A DNA stretch of 64,000 nucleotides from a virus. Shown one piece after another: positions 1 through 6,540 of this stretch. Position 1 is the stretch's first letter. Each line of letters begins with the position of its first letter. Where the stretch lies: the IMG/VR virus record IMGVR_UViG_3300042934_000861, positions 1 through 64,000 of that record. The stretch is one strand, 5' to 3'. The position numbers and the translations under genes were made by a program. The notes beneath the pieces were generated by a model, which was not told where the DNA came from, ran no database searches, and saw only the letters and a list, made by a program, of their open reading frames with translations.

Positions 1-1
1 T

Positions 2-229
2 TTAGATTTGACAATCGATGTTGATCGAGTTATGACACATGCTGAAGCAGCTAATAATGCTGATGGCATTAATCCTGGATACGAGTATAATGGTCATCCT
101 AACGGCATGTATGGGCCTGGTTATAGTTGTGAACGTTGGGATTTATGGTTTTTCCCTGGCGTTGAGCCGGGTGAAGGTGGCAATGTTCTTCGTGGAAAAG
201 CAAATTGGTATAGGCAGGGCGGTTTATAA
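2..229 (+). CDS. C-terminal part of an unrecognised protein (open at the left edge)
   Basis: The reading frame is open from the first bases of the window to a TAA at 227-229, so this is probably the end of a gene starting outside. A TTG at 8 is an internal alternative start. The visible sequence is rich in Gly, Tyr, Trp and Pro (GPGYSCERWDLWFFPGVEPG) with one Cys, and has no signal or membrane segment. It ends one base before the next start, which suggests co-transcription with the NrdD-like gene. I do not recognise the family; a link to ribonucleotide reduction is suggested only by position. Confidence 0.5.
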   Translation, partial: LDLTIDVDRVMTHAEAANNADGINPGYEYNGHPNGMYGPGYSCERWDLWFFPGVEPGEGGNVLRGKANWYRQGGL

Positions 230-230
230 G

Positions 231-530
231 ATGGACATGATAATAACCGGTATACCGGTAACCGCGGACCCGCAGATTACACAACAAGAGGTAGAGGGTA
301 TTATCGCAGAAGAGAGGCTTCTGTGGCTGGCAAAAGGTAGGCAAATAGCCCGAATTGAGCTCAGCTTGGAAGATGAAGAAATTATAGTTAAAGCTATAGA
401 AAAGTCACCAATTTGCCGAGTGCGTCGTATAACCGGTTATCTTTCTAATATCGAAAACTTCAACGATGCCAAGCGTGATGAATTGAATGCCAGATTCAAA
501 CATGATACAAGGGGGTTAATTAATGATTAA
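231..530 (+). CDS. Small NrdD-like protein with a glycyl-radical-type C-terminus
   Basis: 99 aa. The frame is open further upstream, but the ATG at 231 follows the previous stop directly and the upstream extension is hydrophobic noise. The C-terminal third (RRITGYLSN, then FNDAKRDELNARFKH) resembles the end of class III anaerobic ribonucleotide reductases, where the Gly of RVCGY carries the radical and is followed by FNxGKxxE(V/L)xxRxKH. The Cys before that Gly is Thr here, and the barrel, the zinc cysteines and the ATP cone are absent. The N-terminal 50 residues are an acidic helical stretch of unknown role. It could be a free-standing radical-domain protein analogous to YfiD, or a remnant. 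It overlaps the next gene by 8 bases. Confidence 0.5.
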   Translation: MDMIITGIPVTADPQITQQEVEGIIAEERLLWLAKGRQIARIELSLEDEEIIVKAIEKSPICRVRRITGYLSNIENFNDAKRDELNARFKHDTRGLIND

Positions 531-1101
531 ACAATTTATAAGGGATAATTGGAAGTTTATTATATGCGGTATGTTAGTTGCTACGTTGGGGTGTTTCCTC
601 TACGGTGAGTATAAAGAATGGAAGCAACATATCAAGAGCCAAAACACCACGCCTGTTATTAATTTAAATACTGCCGGTGAAGCCTCAAGGCATGGTGAAA
701 CGCAAGTTGTATATGTCCAGGGAGAAAATATCCACACGAAAGAAGTCGTTTATGTTCCGAAAGAAATAGATGAAAAGACAGGTGTTACCGAAAAGACGGA
801 TGTGCAATTCGACAAGCGCCAGGGCAAAGTTTACGTGAAAGTAAACGGCAAGGAGTTTGAAGTCCCGGCAAACGTCAAGGAAGATACCAAATTTGAGAAT
901 GGAAAAATAGTTGTTACCGAGCAGACGGAAATGCACATCAACCTTACTACGCCAAAGCCTGCTATGAATTTAGGTGTCGGGTGGGGCGTGAACGGTCCAG
1001 CAGCGCAGATGAACGGTCCACTATATAAGAATGTATCATGGTGGGTTTATGGTGATCAGAAAACAGCTACAGGAGGGCTACAGTTTCCAATAATGAAATA
1101 G
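523..1101 (+). CDS. Membrane-anchored hypothetical protein
   Basis: 192 aa. Residues 11-28 (FIICGMLVATLGCFLYG) form one transmembrane anchor after a short basic N-terminus, so the remaining ~160 residues should lie outside the membrane. That part has alternating beta-type segments (VVYVQGENI, KVYVKVNGKEFEVP) and ends in a Gly/Trp-rich stretch with GWGVNGPAAQMNGPLY. I do not recognise a family. It overlaps the NrdD-like gene by 8 bases and is followed by a terminator, closing this operon. The 147-aa gene at 3.7 kb has a similar architecture (anchor plus beta-rich exterior) but no obvious sequence identity. Confidence 0.6.
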   Translation: MIKQFIRDNWKFIICGMLVATLGCFLYGEYKEWKQHIKSQNTTPVINLNTAGEASRHGETQVVYVQGENIHTKEVVYVPKEIDEKTGVTEKTDVQFDKRQGKVYVKVNGKEFEVPANVKEDTKFENGKIVVTEQTEMHINLTTPKPAMNLGVGWGVNGPAAQMNGPLYKNVSWWVYGDQKTATGGLQFPIMK

Positions 1102-1114
1102 TTAAATGTGAAGT

Positions 1115-1151
1115 GGCCGTCTGCCCGTTTGGGTGGACGGCTTATTTTTTT
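1115..1151. terminator. Bidirectional intrinsic terminator
   Basis: GCCGTC (1116-1121) pairs with GACGGC (1136-1141), enclosing an inner CCC/GGG pairing, followed by a T-rich run on the plus strand. It sits between convergent genes; the minus-strand exported-protein gene ends inside it. Confidence 0.8.
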
Positions 1152-1867
1152 ATTTTCTTTACGGGCAATGTTTTAAAAGCGTCTTCAGTAAGTTTTTTCA
1201 TGGAGTGCTCTGGGCTAGCTTTTTTTAATGGCCGAGATTGATCGCTTTTGTAATCGGAGTATCCCCATATTAATCTTACATCTTTTAAATCATAGAGGGA
1301 CATTGCCATTGATGCAGTTGCGAAATCTTCATACCCACCTGGCACTGTTACTTGGTTAGTTTGTGGAGTTTGGACAAAAGCTGAAAAGTTATTTCCTTTA
1401 CTATTATACCCATTTATATAAGAAGTGTTATAGCTGGTATAATTAAATGAACTAGGAGGAATATATTGTTTTACCCAACCCATTTGATATACATTGATTT
1501 TAATGCCGGCATCTGCATATTTAGAAATGTTAGTGGCAATTATATCAAAAAACTGATTTGGATCTTGTTTTTTGAGTATGGCCATATCAATGTTTAGATC
1601 GTTACCCATTTGTCTTATGGCTTGATCAAGGGTTATAAATTGGACATCTTGCTTTTCGAGTTCAGCGGCAATATAATCAGACGTTTTTTGACTAGCATAT
1701 TGATCAAGAACGCTTTGATCAAATGAATAAGTCAGAATAACGATCCTTTTTATGTTGGAGAAATCGAAAGCATTATCTTTCCATTGATTGGCTTTTGCAA
1801 AAGCTACTGAGGTGAAAATTAATGATAAGACTATCGCCATAAATAGAACGGTGATCTTTTTTTTCAT
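1142..1867 (-). CDS. Exported protein with Sec signal peptide
   Basis: 241 aa. It begins with a classical signal peptide: MKKK, a hydrophobic core (ITVLFMAIVLSLIFTSV) and an AFA-K cleavage site near residue 24. The mature part starts with a beta/alpha segment (IKRIVILTYSFD) and has a Tyr/Asn/Ser-rich middle (about residues 130-170) and a late WGYSDYKS motif. The general look is of small Negativicutes exported proteins related to the GNA1162/DUF4136-type lipoprotein folds, but there is no lipobox and the assignment is weak. It lies on the opposite strand to its neighbours, ends in a shared terminator and has an RBS (GGGAGGATG on the minus strand) just upstream. It may be a lysogenic-conversion gene. 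Confidence 0.65.
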   Translation of the reverse strand: MKKKITVLFMAIVLSLIFTSVAFAKANQWKDNAFDFSNIKRIVILTYSFDQSVLDQYASQKTSDYIAAELEKQDVQFITLDQAIRQMGNDLNIDMAILKKQDPNQFFDIIATNISKYADAGIKINVYQMGWVKQYIPPSSFNYTSYNTSYINGYNSKGNNFSAFVQTPQTNQVTVPGGYEDFATASMAMSLYDLKDVRLIWGYSDYKSDQSRPLKKASPEHSMKKLTEDAFKTLPVKKIKK

Positions 1868-1956
1868 GAAAGAAACATCCTCCCTAAAGGTATATTAACT
1901 AATTTATAGAACTACCATAAATAACCAAAGTATTCCTGCTAGTTGGTAGGTGAAAA

Positions 1957-2190
1957 ATGAACAAAAACAATTTCCGCTATTGGAGACTGCAATTAGCTGC
2001 TCTAAAAGGAAAAGAAGTTACACAAAAGGAAATGGCAAAGTTTTACCAAGTAGAGTATACGATGTATTGTAAATGGGAGAACACCGGCCATATTCCAAAT
2101 GGTAGTCAGTTATTACACATGTGGTTGCTTTTGGTAGGATATTTCCCAAATGCCAATATGCAAGACCTCCTTTTATACCCTAAAGATTAG
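1957..2190 (+). CDS. Small helix-turn-helix protein
   Basis: 77 aa. Residues 21-50 (VTQKEMAKFYQVEYTMYCKWENTG) read as a helix-turn-helix of the XRE/Cro type: VTQKEMAKFY as helix 2 and YTMYCKWENTG as the recognition helix. It is followed by a hydrophobic helix (LLHMWLLLVGYF) that could form a dimer interface. It is monocistronic, with its own terminator overlapping the stop codon. It lies just upstream of the actin-like partition gene and may regulate it, but nothing in the sequence proves this. Confidence 0.65.
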   Translation: MNKNNFRYWRLQLAALKGKEVTQKEMAKFYQVEYTMYCKWENTGHIPNGSQLLHMWLLLVGYFPNANMQDLLLYPKD

Positions 2191-2206
2191 GGTATTATTT
2201 TTTTTG
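2174..2206 (+). terminator. Intrinsic terminator
   Basis: ATACCC (2175-2180) and GGGTAT (2190-2195) form the stem, followed by a T run to 2205. The stem overlaps the end of the small HTH gene and isolates it from the partition operon downstream. Confidence 0.75.
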
Positions 2207-2295
2207 CCCACTTAATAGCTAAAATATGCAACATTATTGCCAATGATACATATATTAAACCATCGGTTAAACCAAATATTTAACGGAGGTGGTTT

Positions 2296-3249
2296 ATGAT
2301 GTTGGCCGGACTTAATGGAGGCAATCATTACGGAAAAGCGGTTGCGAATGGGCAGGAGATCATTATTCCTGCGTTTGTTGCACCTGGACGTGAAAGATCT
2401 TTGGTGAATAGTAAGGAACACCTTGATGATTTAGATGTAACCATTAATGATTCATGGTCATTTGTGGGAAATTTAGCAAAAAAATATTCGGATACGCTTA
2501 TAGGCTATGAAAAGAAAAAAGCAACACATGATGTGACTAAGACAGTGTTGTTGACCATGGCTGCATATTTATCTGATCGACAATATCTTAGTTGCTCGCC
2601 GGTTACTTGCCTGCCTATATCCGACTATCGCGTGCAAAGAAAAACGTTCGCACGAAACTTAGAAGGAATATATAGGATAAAATTCCCTTTTAAAGTGGTC
2701 AACTTAGAAGTGGTAGACGTGACTGTTGCTCCGGAAGCTGGCTGCGCGGCATGGGATTTGTTTTTAGATAATAATGGCAGGGTCATAGATGGCTATTCAT
2801 TCAAAAACATTGGTGTGATTGATGTTGGAAGTCGAACAACTAATGTTACGGCCATGTACCAAATGACTTATCAGGATGAGCTATCTGATACGCTTGCGCC
2901 ACTTGGTATGTGGGCGGCCTACAATGATATGCAAAAGGAAATTAAATTACAGAAAGACATACTAATTCATCAAGTAGAGGATAATTTGGACTTAATAAAT
3001 CCGGCGCCGTATTATAAAAACCTCGCTAATGCGGTTGTCCAACAGATTATGATTGGTCCCTGGAAGTCTCAACCAAGATTTGACGCTATTGTTATATGTG
3101 GCGGTGGTGCAATTCCTCTATTTCCTCATTTCAAGACTATATGGTCTAATGCTATATTACATCCCCGGCCGATAACTGCAAATGCTTGGGGGTGTTATAA
3201 ATTGGCGGTGGCGAGAAATGACGAAATTAAATGCGTTCATCGGGTTTAA
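2296..3249 (+). CDS. parM: ParM/StbA-like actin-family ATPase, plasmid segregation
   Basis: 317 aa, the usual ParM size. Actin-fold signatures: an N-terminal LNGGNHYGKAVANG in place of the DxGxxxxK phosphate-1 loop (weak), a clear phosphate-2 loop IGVIDVGSRTTN at about residues 172-184, an adenosine loop VICGGGA at about 266-272 and a late NAWGCYK connecting motif. ParM proteins polymerise with ATP and push plasmid copies apart when ParR bound to parC caps the filament. GGAGG at 2285-2289 supports ATG 2296 (or 2299). The next gene overlaps the 3' end and looks like the adaptor. Functional assignment is from family resemblance. Confidence 0.8.
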   Translation: MMLAGLNGGNHYGKAVANGQEIIIPAFVAPGRERSLVNSKEHLDDLDVTINDSWSFVGNLAKKYSDTLIGYEKKKATHDVTKTVLLTMAAYLSDRQYLSCSPVTCLPISDYRVQRKTFARNLEGIYRIKFPFKVVNLEVVDVTVAPEAGCAAWDLFLDNNGRVIDGYSFKNIGVIDVGSRTTNVTAMYQMTYQDELSDTLAPLGMWAAYNDMQKEIKLQKDILIHQVEDNLDLINPAPYYKNLANAVVQQIMIGPWKSQPRFDAIVICGGGAIPLFPHFKTIWSNAILHPRPITANAWGCYKLAVARNDEIKCVHRV

Positions 3250-3478
3250 ATGCACGCAGGAGCAGAAGGATTTCTTTGATTTAAATGGAGGGAGTGAATA
3301 TGTCCGTAATTTACTGGATCTAAAGATGGCCAGTAAATATCAAGAAGAAACGATAGAAGAAATCGTTCTTAGATATTTATCGGCTCACTTACCAAATGGT
3401 TTGAATACCTCGCCTGTTTGTATACGAGAAGACGCTCAACAACAGGCAAAGCAAGCTATGAGTGTTTTATTTGCGTAG
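3218..3478 (+). CDS. Small ParR-like DNA-binding protein (putative partition adaptor)
   Basis: 86 aa from ATG 3218, overlapping the end of the parM-like gene by 32 bases. The N-terminus (KLNAFIGFKCTQEQKDFFD, then NGGSEYVRNLLDLKMAS) has the strand-helix-helix rhythm of ribbon-helix-helix proteins, including the SEYVRNLL pattern typical of plasmid copy-control and ParR proteins. The C-terminal ~40 residues are Gln/Ala-rich and could be the filament-binding tail. In type II partition loci parR directly follows parM, as here. Sequence similarity alone would not name it; gene order carries most of the weight. Confidence 0.6.
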   Translation: MTKLNAFIGFKCTQEQKDFFDLNGGSEYVRNLLDLKMASKYQEETIEEIVLRYLSAHLPNGLNTSPVCIREDAQQQAKQAMSVLFA

Positions 3479-3492
3479 GGGGAGTGAAGAGT

Positions 3493-3672
3493 ATGATCGA
3501 TCTGTTTAAGTGTCTCAATACCCAGTGTGGTGAGCAATGGGCTATTAATGAAAAGAATCAACTGGTTCCCAGTCTATATGAGCAAAACGGTTGGAATGGT
3601 GGATGGCAGCAGAAAGATGAATCGTTAAGTTGCCCTGCATGCTCAGATGACTGGAAGTGGGATAATGATTGA
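3493..3672 (+). CDS. Small zinc-ribbon-like protein
   Basis: 59 aa from ATG 3493, preceded by GGGGGAGTG. It has two Cys pairs, FKCLNTQCG near the N-terminus and LSCPACSDDW near the C-terminus, which suggest one zinc site. The middle is Trp/Gly-rich. No family is recognised. It lies between the partition genes and the membrane/ATPase genes, in the same direction. Confidence 0.55.
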   Translation: MIDLFKCLNTQCGEQWAINEKNQLVPSLYEQNGWNGGWQQKDESLSCPACSDDWKWDND

Positions 3673-3705
3673 GATTCCCATTATGATTGCAAGGGAGGGT
3701 TCAAT

Positions 3706-4149
3706 ATGCTTGAACTACCAATTACCTTTAAGGTAATACCGGTAATAGCAGCTGCCATAATTGCGTTAACGCCAGTTTATGATGTGGCTAAAATCCAAAA
3801 GGATAACAGTGGCAATATTGTAGATAAATCCAATGATAGTTCAACTTCTGCAAACGATAAAACTAGTAATCAAACAACTAAAATAATTACAATTCGAGAG
3901 GGTTTTAAAGGTGTTTTGCTCGATGGAAATGTATTTCAAGTTCCGTTTTATCAAAAGACAACTGTAGAGAAAACCTATGTTGAAAAAGAGCTGGAGAACG
4001 GTCAGCATAATTCTATTTCAGATAAGCAACAAAGTTCCAATTCTAAAAGCATCTCAGATGTACCAGGGCAACAAACAACTATTATCTCAAAAGTAGTAGA
4101 TGGGGGAAAAGCAATAGTTAGTAAAATGTGGCAGAGGTTAAAATTATGA
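3706..4149 (+). CDS. Membrane-anchored hypothetical protein
   Basis: 147 aa. An N-terminal hydrophobic segment (ITFKVIPVIAAAIIALTPVY, residues 6-25) anchors a low-complexity Ser/Asn/Gln/Lys-rich exterior. A short beta-type core (IITIREGFKGVLLDGNVFQVPFY) lies near residue 60-85. GGGAGGG precedes the ATG. Its stop overlaps the ATG of the FtsK-like gene (ATGA), so the two are translationally coupled and may work at the membrane together. Family unknown. Confidence 0.55.
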   Translation: MLELPITFKVIPVIAAAIIALTPVYDVAKIQKDNSGNIVDKSNDSSTSANDKTSNQTTKIITIREGFKGVLLDGNVFQVPFYQKTTVEKTYVEKELENGQHNSISDKQQSSNSKSISDVPGQQTTIISKVVDGGKAIVSKMWQRLKL

Positions 4150-5207
4150 GTCAATATAACTATTTGTTAAAGCCAGTCTGCAGGAAATTAGAAAACTGGT
4201 TTTATAAAAAAATTGGATATGAGATCCCGTGCAACGTGCGACATACGATTAATGCCTTGTGGGAAGAGACTGATATTAGGCCCAAAATATATCAAGAACG
4301 GAAATCCTGGGGGTGGGAGTTCAAAATATACGTTGCTCCCGGCGATTCACACTCAGATATTATAAAATGTAGTGGTAATTTTGAATCTATAACCGGTTGT
4401 GAGTGTACTTTTTTTTCAAAGGGCAAGGCGTTGATAATGCGAGTAATTGAAAAACCGATAGGTAAGCATTACAAGTTTATTCTTGAAGACATCGGAATAA
4501 ATGATTATGAAATTAAACTGCCTATAGGCTATGACGTACATGGAGAACTGCAAGCCTTCACACTTGATAATACATACCACGTTTTAGTTGGAGGCCCTAC
4601 TAGAACTGGTAAAAGCAATACACTAAGTGGTTGGATTTATACGCTGCTTAATAGTCCGCTGCAGCCGGAGATTATAGTTGGTGATTGTAAAAGATGTGAG
4701 TTTAGCTATCTGAAAAACAAAATTAAGCTATTTACTACAGTTGAAGAGATTGAAGGTGCATTAGAGGCAGTTGAGTTAGAAATGCGGCGTAGAATGGATT
4801 TATTTTATGACGTTGAATGTGAGAACTTTAAGGAGTATCGCAAATATTATGGCGAGATAAAAAGGATTGTTGTTATCATAGATGAGCTCGGAGAAGTTAA
4901 GTCGAAAAAGGCCATAGCTCATATTGACGCCTTACTGAGATTAGCAGCTGCTACCGGCATACATCTTATTTTAGCAAGCCAACGTCCTAGCAGTTCATTT
5001 CTGGGGAAAGAATCAAAGTTCGGAGATTTGAAGAGTAACTTGATAGGTCGATTGGCTTTCAGCTGTTCAAGTAAAATTGATACAAATATGATCTTGGATC
5101 AGTATGTGACAATGAAGAAGATACCAGGACGTGCATTATGGAGAACTACTGATGATGCTTTAATAGAAATACAGGCTCCGTTCTTTGATCGGAGGGCTAT
5201 GTCATGA
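4146..5207 (+). CDS. FtsK/HerA-type DNA-pumping ATPase
   Basis: 353 aa from ATG 4146 (ATGA overlap). Walker A GGPTRTGKSNT lies near residues 148-158, Walker B VVIIDELGE near 242-250, and LILASQRPSSS near 278 is the usual sensor/Gln motif of FtsK, SpoIIIE and conjugative coupling proteins (ConQ/TcpA). It has no transmembrane segments and no gamma domain, so it resembles the short plasmid and ICE ATPases rather than cell-division FtsK. The membrane tether could be supplied by the preceding anchored protein. It is followed with ATGA overlap by a replication-relaxation-type protein, a pairing common on Gram-positive plasmids and conjugative elements. No relaxase is visible in the window. Confidence 0.8.
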   Translation: MSQYNYLLKPVCRKLENWFYKKIGYEIPCNVRHTINALWEETDIRPKIYQERKSWGWEFKIYVAPGDSHSDIIKCSGNFESITGCECTFFSKGKALIMRVIEKPIGKHYKFILEDIGINDYEIKLPIGYDVHGELQAFTLDNTYHVLVGGPTRTGKSNTLSGWIYTLLNSPLQPEIIVGDCKRCEFSYLKNKIKLFTTVEEIEGALEAVELEMRRRMDLFYDVECENFKEYRKYYGEIKRIVVIIDELGEVKSKKAIAHIDALLRLAAATGIHLILASQRPSSSFLGKESKFGDLKSNLIGRLAFSCSSKIDTNMILDQYVTMKKIPGRALWRTTDDALIEIQAPFFDRRAMS

Positions 5208-5662
5208 ATAATTTTAAATATGCAAAAAAACGCGATCGAGAAATTCTAGAAGCGTTGGAGAAATATCATTGCTTGGACACTTTTCAGTTGGCCCTAATGT
5301 TTTTCCCTTCTCAACGTATGGCCAGAAAGCGCATGCTGGAGCTTTATAAGCGAAAAAAGGTAAAGCGTGTAAGGTTAGAGATTGATCAACCAAATGTATA
5401 CTACCTTAACGATGTTGATGAAAACAAAGTCAAAATTAACTGGGGGCGCTTGTACTTAGAGAAAAAGTGTGCATATGGTGATACGCCAATAAATTTTGAT
5501 TACAATACATTAATCTTGACATTCGAGAATCAATTGAACCGAAATAAGCGATACACCAGGATTGAAGTGTGTAAGAAAAAAATTGACTTTGGAGGCAGTG
5601 TATTCTATTTGGATGATAAAAAAGTATGTGAAGTGAGGGAGGTTTTATTGTGCGGACGGTAA
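5204..5662 (+). CDS. Replication-relaxation-like winged-helix protein
   Basis: 152 aa. The N-terminal 75 residues (KKRDREILEALEKYHCLDTFQLA, then FPSQRMARKRMLELYKRKKVKR) match the pattern of PF13814 replication-relaxation proteins: a winged helix with a conserved Arg-rich recognition helix followed by YYLND. The C-terminal half is shorter than in full members. Such proteins accompany FtsK-type ATPases on plasmids and integrative elements; their role is poorly known and may be origin- or transfer-related. The start overlaps the ATPase stop (ATGA), and its end overlaps the next gene by 13 bases. Confidence 0.7.
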   Translation: MNNFKYAKKRDREILEALEKYHCLDTFQLALMFFPSQRMARKRMLELYKRKKVKRVRLEIDQPNVYYLNDVDENKVKINWGRLYLEKKCAYGDTPINFDYNTLILTFENQLNRNKRYTRIEVCKKKIDFGGSVFYLDDKKVCEVREVLLCGR

Positions 5663-5943
5663 TAATTTGTTTGGTAATTTCAAGTCTGCATATATCGGTA
5701 TGCCTCGCTGGACTTACTGCCGTAATTCAATCTGCTATCGGATATAATACACCGGGATTTGCAGTGATTATATTGATTGGGTTGTCAATATCAAGATGGA
5801 TACTTACTACGCTTTGCAATAACTTTGGTCACGAAACTATGGCCGGTGGAATTGATCTTGTTCTTAAATGTGTTGCAGTAGGATTGGTGTTAGATACTGT
5901 CTGGAAATTAGTTGATGGAACATTTACAAGGATGGGATTCTAA
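5650..5943 (+). CDS. Small integral membrane protein
   Basis: 97 aa with a GTG start after GAGGGAGG. It has three hydrophobic segments: residues 3-25, 35-53 and 72-88 (VLKCVAVGLVLDTVWKLV). It overlaps the preceding gene by 13 bases and the next by one base, so it belongs to the same coupled operon as the ATPase. It could be a channel or anchor subunit for the DNA-pumping ATPase, or a holin-like protein. No family is recognised. Confidence 0.55.
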   Translation: MRTVIICLVISSLHISVCLAGLTAVIQSAIGYNTPGFAVIILIGLSISRWILTTLCNNFGHETMAGGIDLVLKCVAVGLVLDTVWKLVDGTFTRMGF

Positions 5944-6131
5944 TGATTACAGCAGCTAAAACTATCATGAAAACTGCGGCTACTGATTTGTATACTTTGT
6001 TTATGATTAGTTTGGTTGTATACGTGTTATCATTTATGAGTCAAGGATATGAGAGAAGTTTAATACGGGTATTGGTGCTCGTTATGATAGTTGATGGAAT
6101 CATGAGAGTGATTTCTTTTGCTTTGGAGTAG
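5943..6131 (+). CDS. Small two-helix membrane protein
   Basis: 62 aa. It has two hydrophobic helices, LYTLFMISLVVYVLSF (residues 17-32) and LIRVLVLVMIVDGIMRVISF (40-59), separated by a short polar turn (MSQGYERS). Its ATG overlaps the previous stop by one base. It is the last gene before the attachment region. Function unknown; pairing with the preceding 97-aa membrane protein is the only clue. Confidence 0.55.
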   Translation: MITAAKTIMKTAATDLYTLFMISLVVYVLSFMSQGYERSLIRVLVLVMIVDGIMRVISFALE

Positions 6132-6320
6132 TAGCAGGCCTGGTAGTATGCTATATTCTAAGTAGGTAGCATGGTGCTACAAGAAAACGTCGGTTAGATT
6201 GCAGTAAGCTTGCATAAAGCAGTTTAACACTACGAGTTTTATTAGTTTTATAGAAATGCGTCATTGGCTAGGTACTCTTTCGCAGCTGAAAAAATGTACT
6301 GCAATAGTCACTGCAACCTA

Positions 6321-6350
6321 CCCGATATAACCCGATACAACATGATACAA
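6321..6350 (+). repeat. Three tandem 10-bp repeats in the att arm
   Basis: CCCGATATAA, CCCGATACAA and CATGATACAA occur head to tail. They could be arm-type sites for integrase or excisionase, about 95 bases from the tRNA core. Too few to be called plasmid iterons with confidence. Confidence 0.55.
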
Positions 6351-6443
6351 AACACAAAAGTGAAATTAACATAATAATAAGCTTGCGTACAGAAATATCA
6401 AGGGCGGAAGGCGATTTTTGTTTACAATAACGGCATTCCCGCG

Positions 6444-6493
6444 CTACCTTGGGGTGGTAGAGGCCGCATGTTCAACTCATGTCGCTCCGACCA
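6444..6493 (+). pseudogene. 3' part of tRNA-Pro(GGG), candidate attachment core
   Basis: Anticodon stem CTACC (6444-6448) pairs with GGTAG (6456-6460) around loop TTGGGGT, giving anticodon GGG (Pro). Then come a five-base variable loop, the T-arm (GCATG/CATGT around TTCAACT, 6466-6482), acceptor strand CGCTCCG, discriminator A and encoded CCA (6491-6493). The 5' acceptor strand CGGAGCG and a D-arm are not found at the expected distance upstream, so this is not a complete tRNA. Mobile elements that integrate into a tRNA 3' end carry exactly such a fragment. Confidence 0.75.
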
Positions 6494-6512
6494 ATTGAAT
6501 AATATGGAACGG

Positions 6513-6540
6513 CGAGGCTTTTTTAAGCCTCGTTTTTTTT
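6513..6540 (+). terminator. Strong intrinsic terminator downstream of the tRNA fragment
   Basis: A perfect 8-bp stem CGAGGCTT/AAGCCTCG (6513-6520 and 6525-6532) with a TTTT loop is followed by eight T. It overlaps the 3' end of the minus-strand integrase gene and would stop plus-strand transcription leaving the left block or the tRNA. Confidence 0.85.

Larger units (their letters stand above)
6132..6522. other. Attachment-site region (attP-like), no gene
   Basis: About 390 bases without a convincing gene. Recognisable items: a tRNA-Pro 3' fragment at 6444-6493 (candidate core), three 10-bp direct repeats at 6321-6350, and short ACTGCAA motifs at 6298-6304 and 6310-6316 (12-base spacing) plus an inverted copy at 6199-6205. 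On the other side of the core, inside the integrase 3' end, the motif recurs at 6548-6554 and 6559-6565 with an inverted copy at 6588-6594. Spaced heptamers on both sides of a tRNA core are what arm-type integrase sites in an intact attP look like; in attL or attR one arm would be replaced by chromosome. Confidence 0.6.

Noticed and set aside
39-230. Upstream extension of the NrdD-like frame (64 extra residues)
   Set aside because: It overlaps the better-looking 2-229 frame, has no ribosome site and encodes a hydrophobic low-quality segment; the ATG at 231 directly after a stop is a better start.
6405-6493. A complete tRNA gene at the att site
   Set aside because: The 5' acceptor strand and D-arm cannot be found at the right distance; only the anticodon arm to CCA is present.
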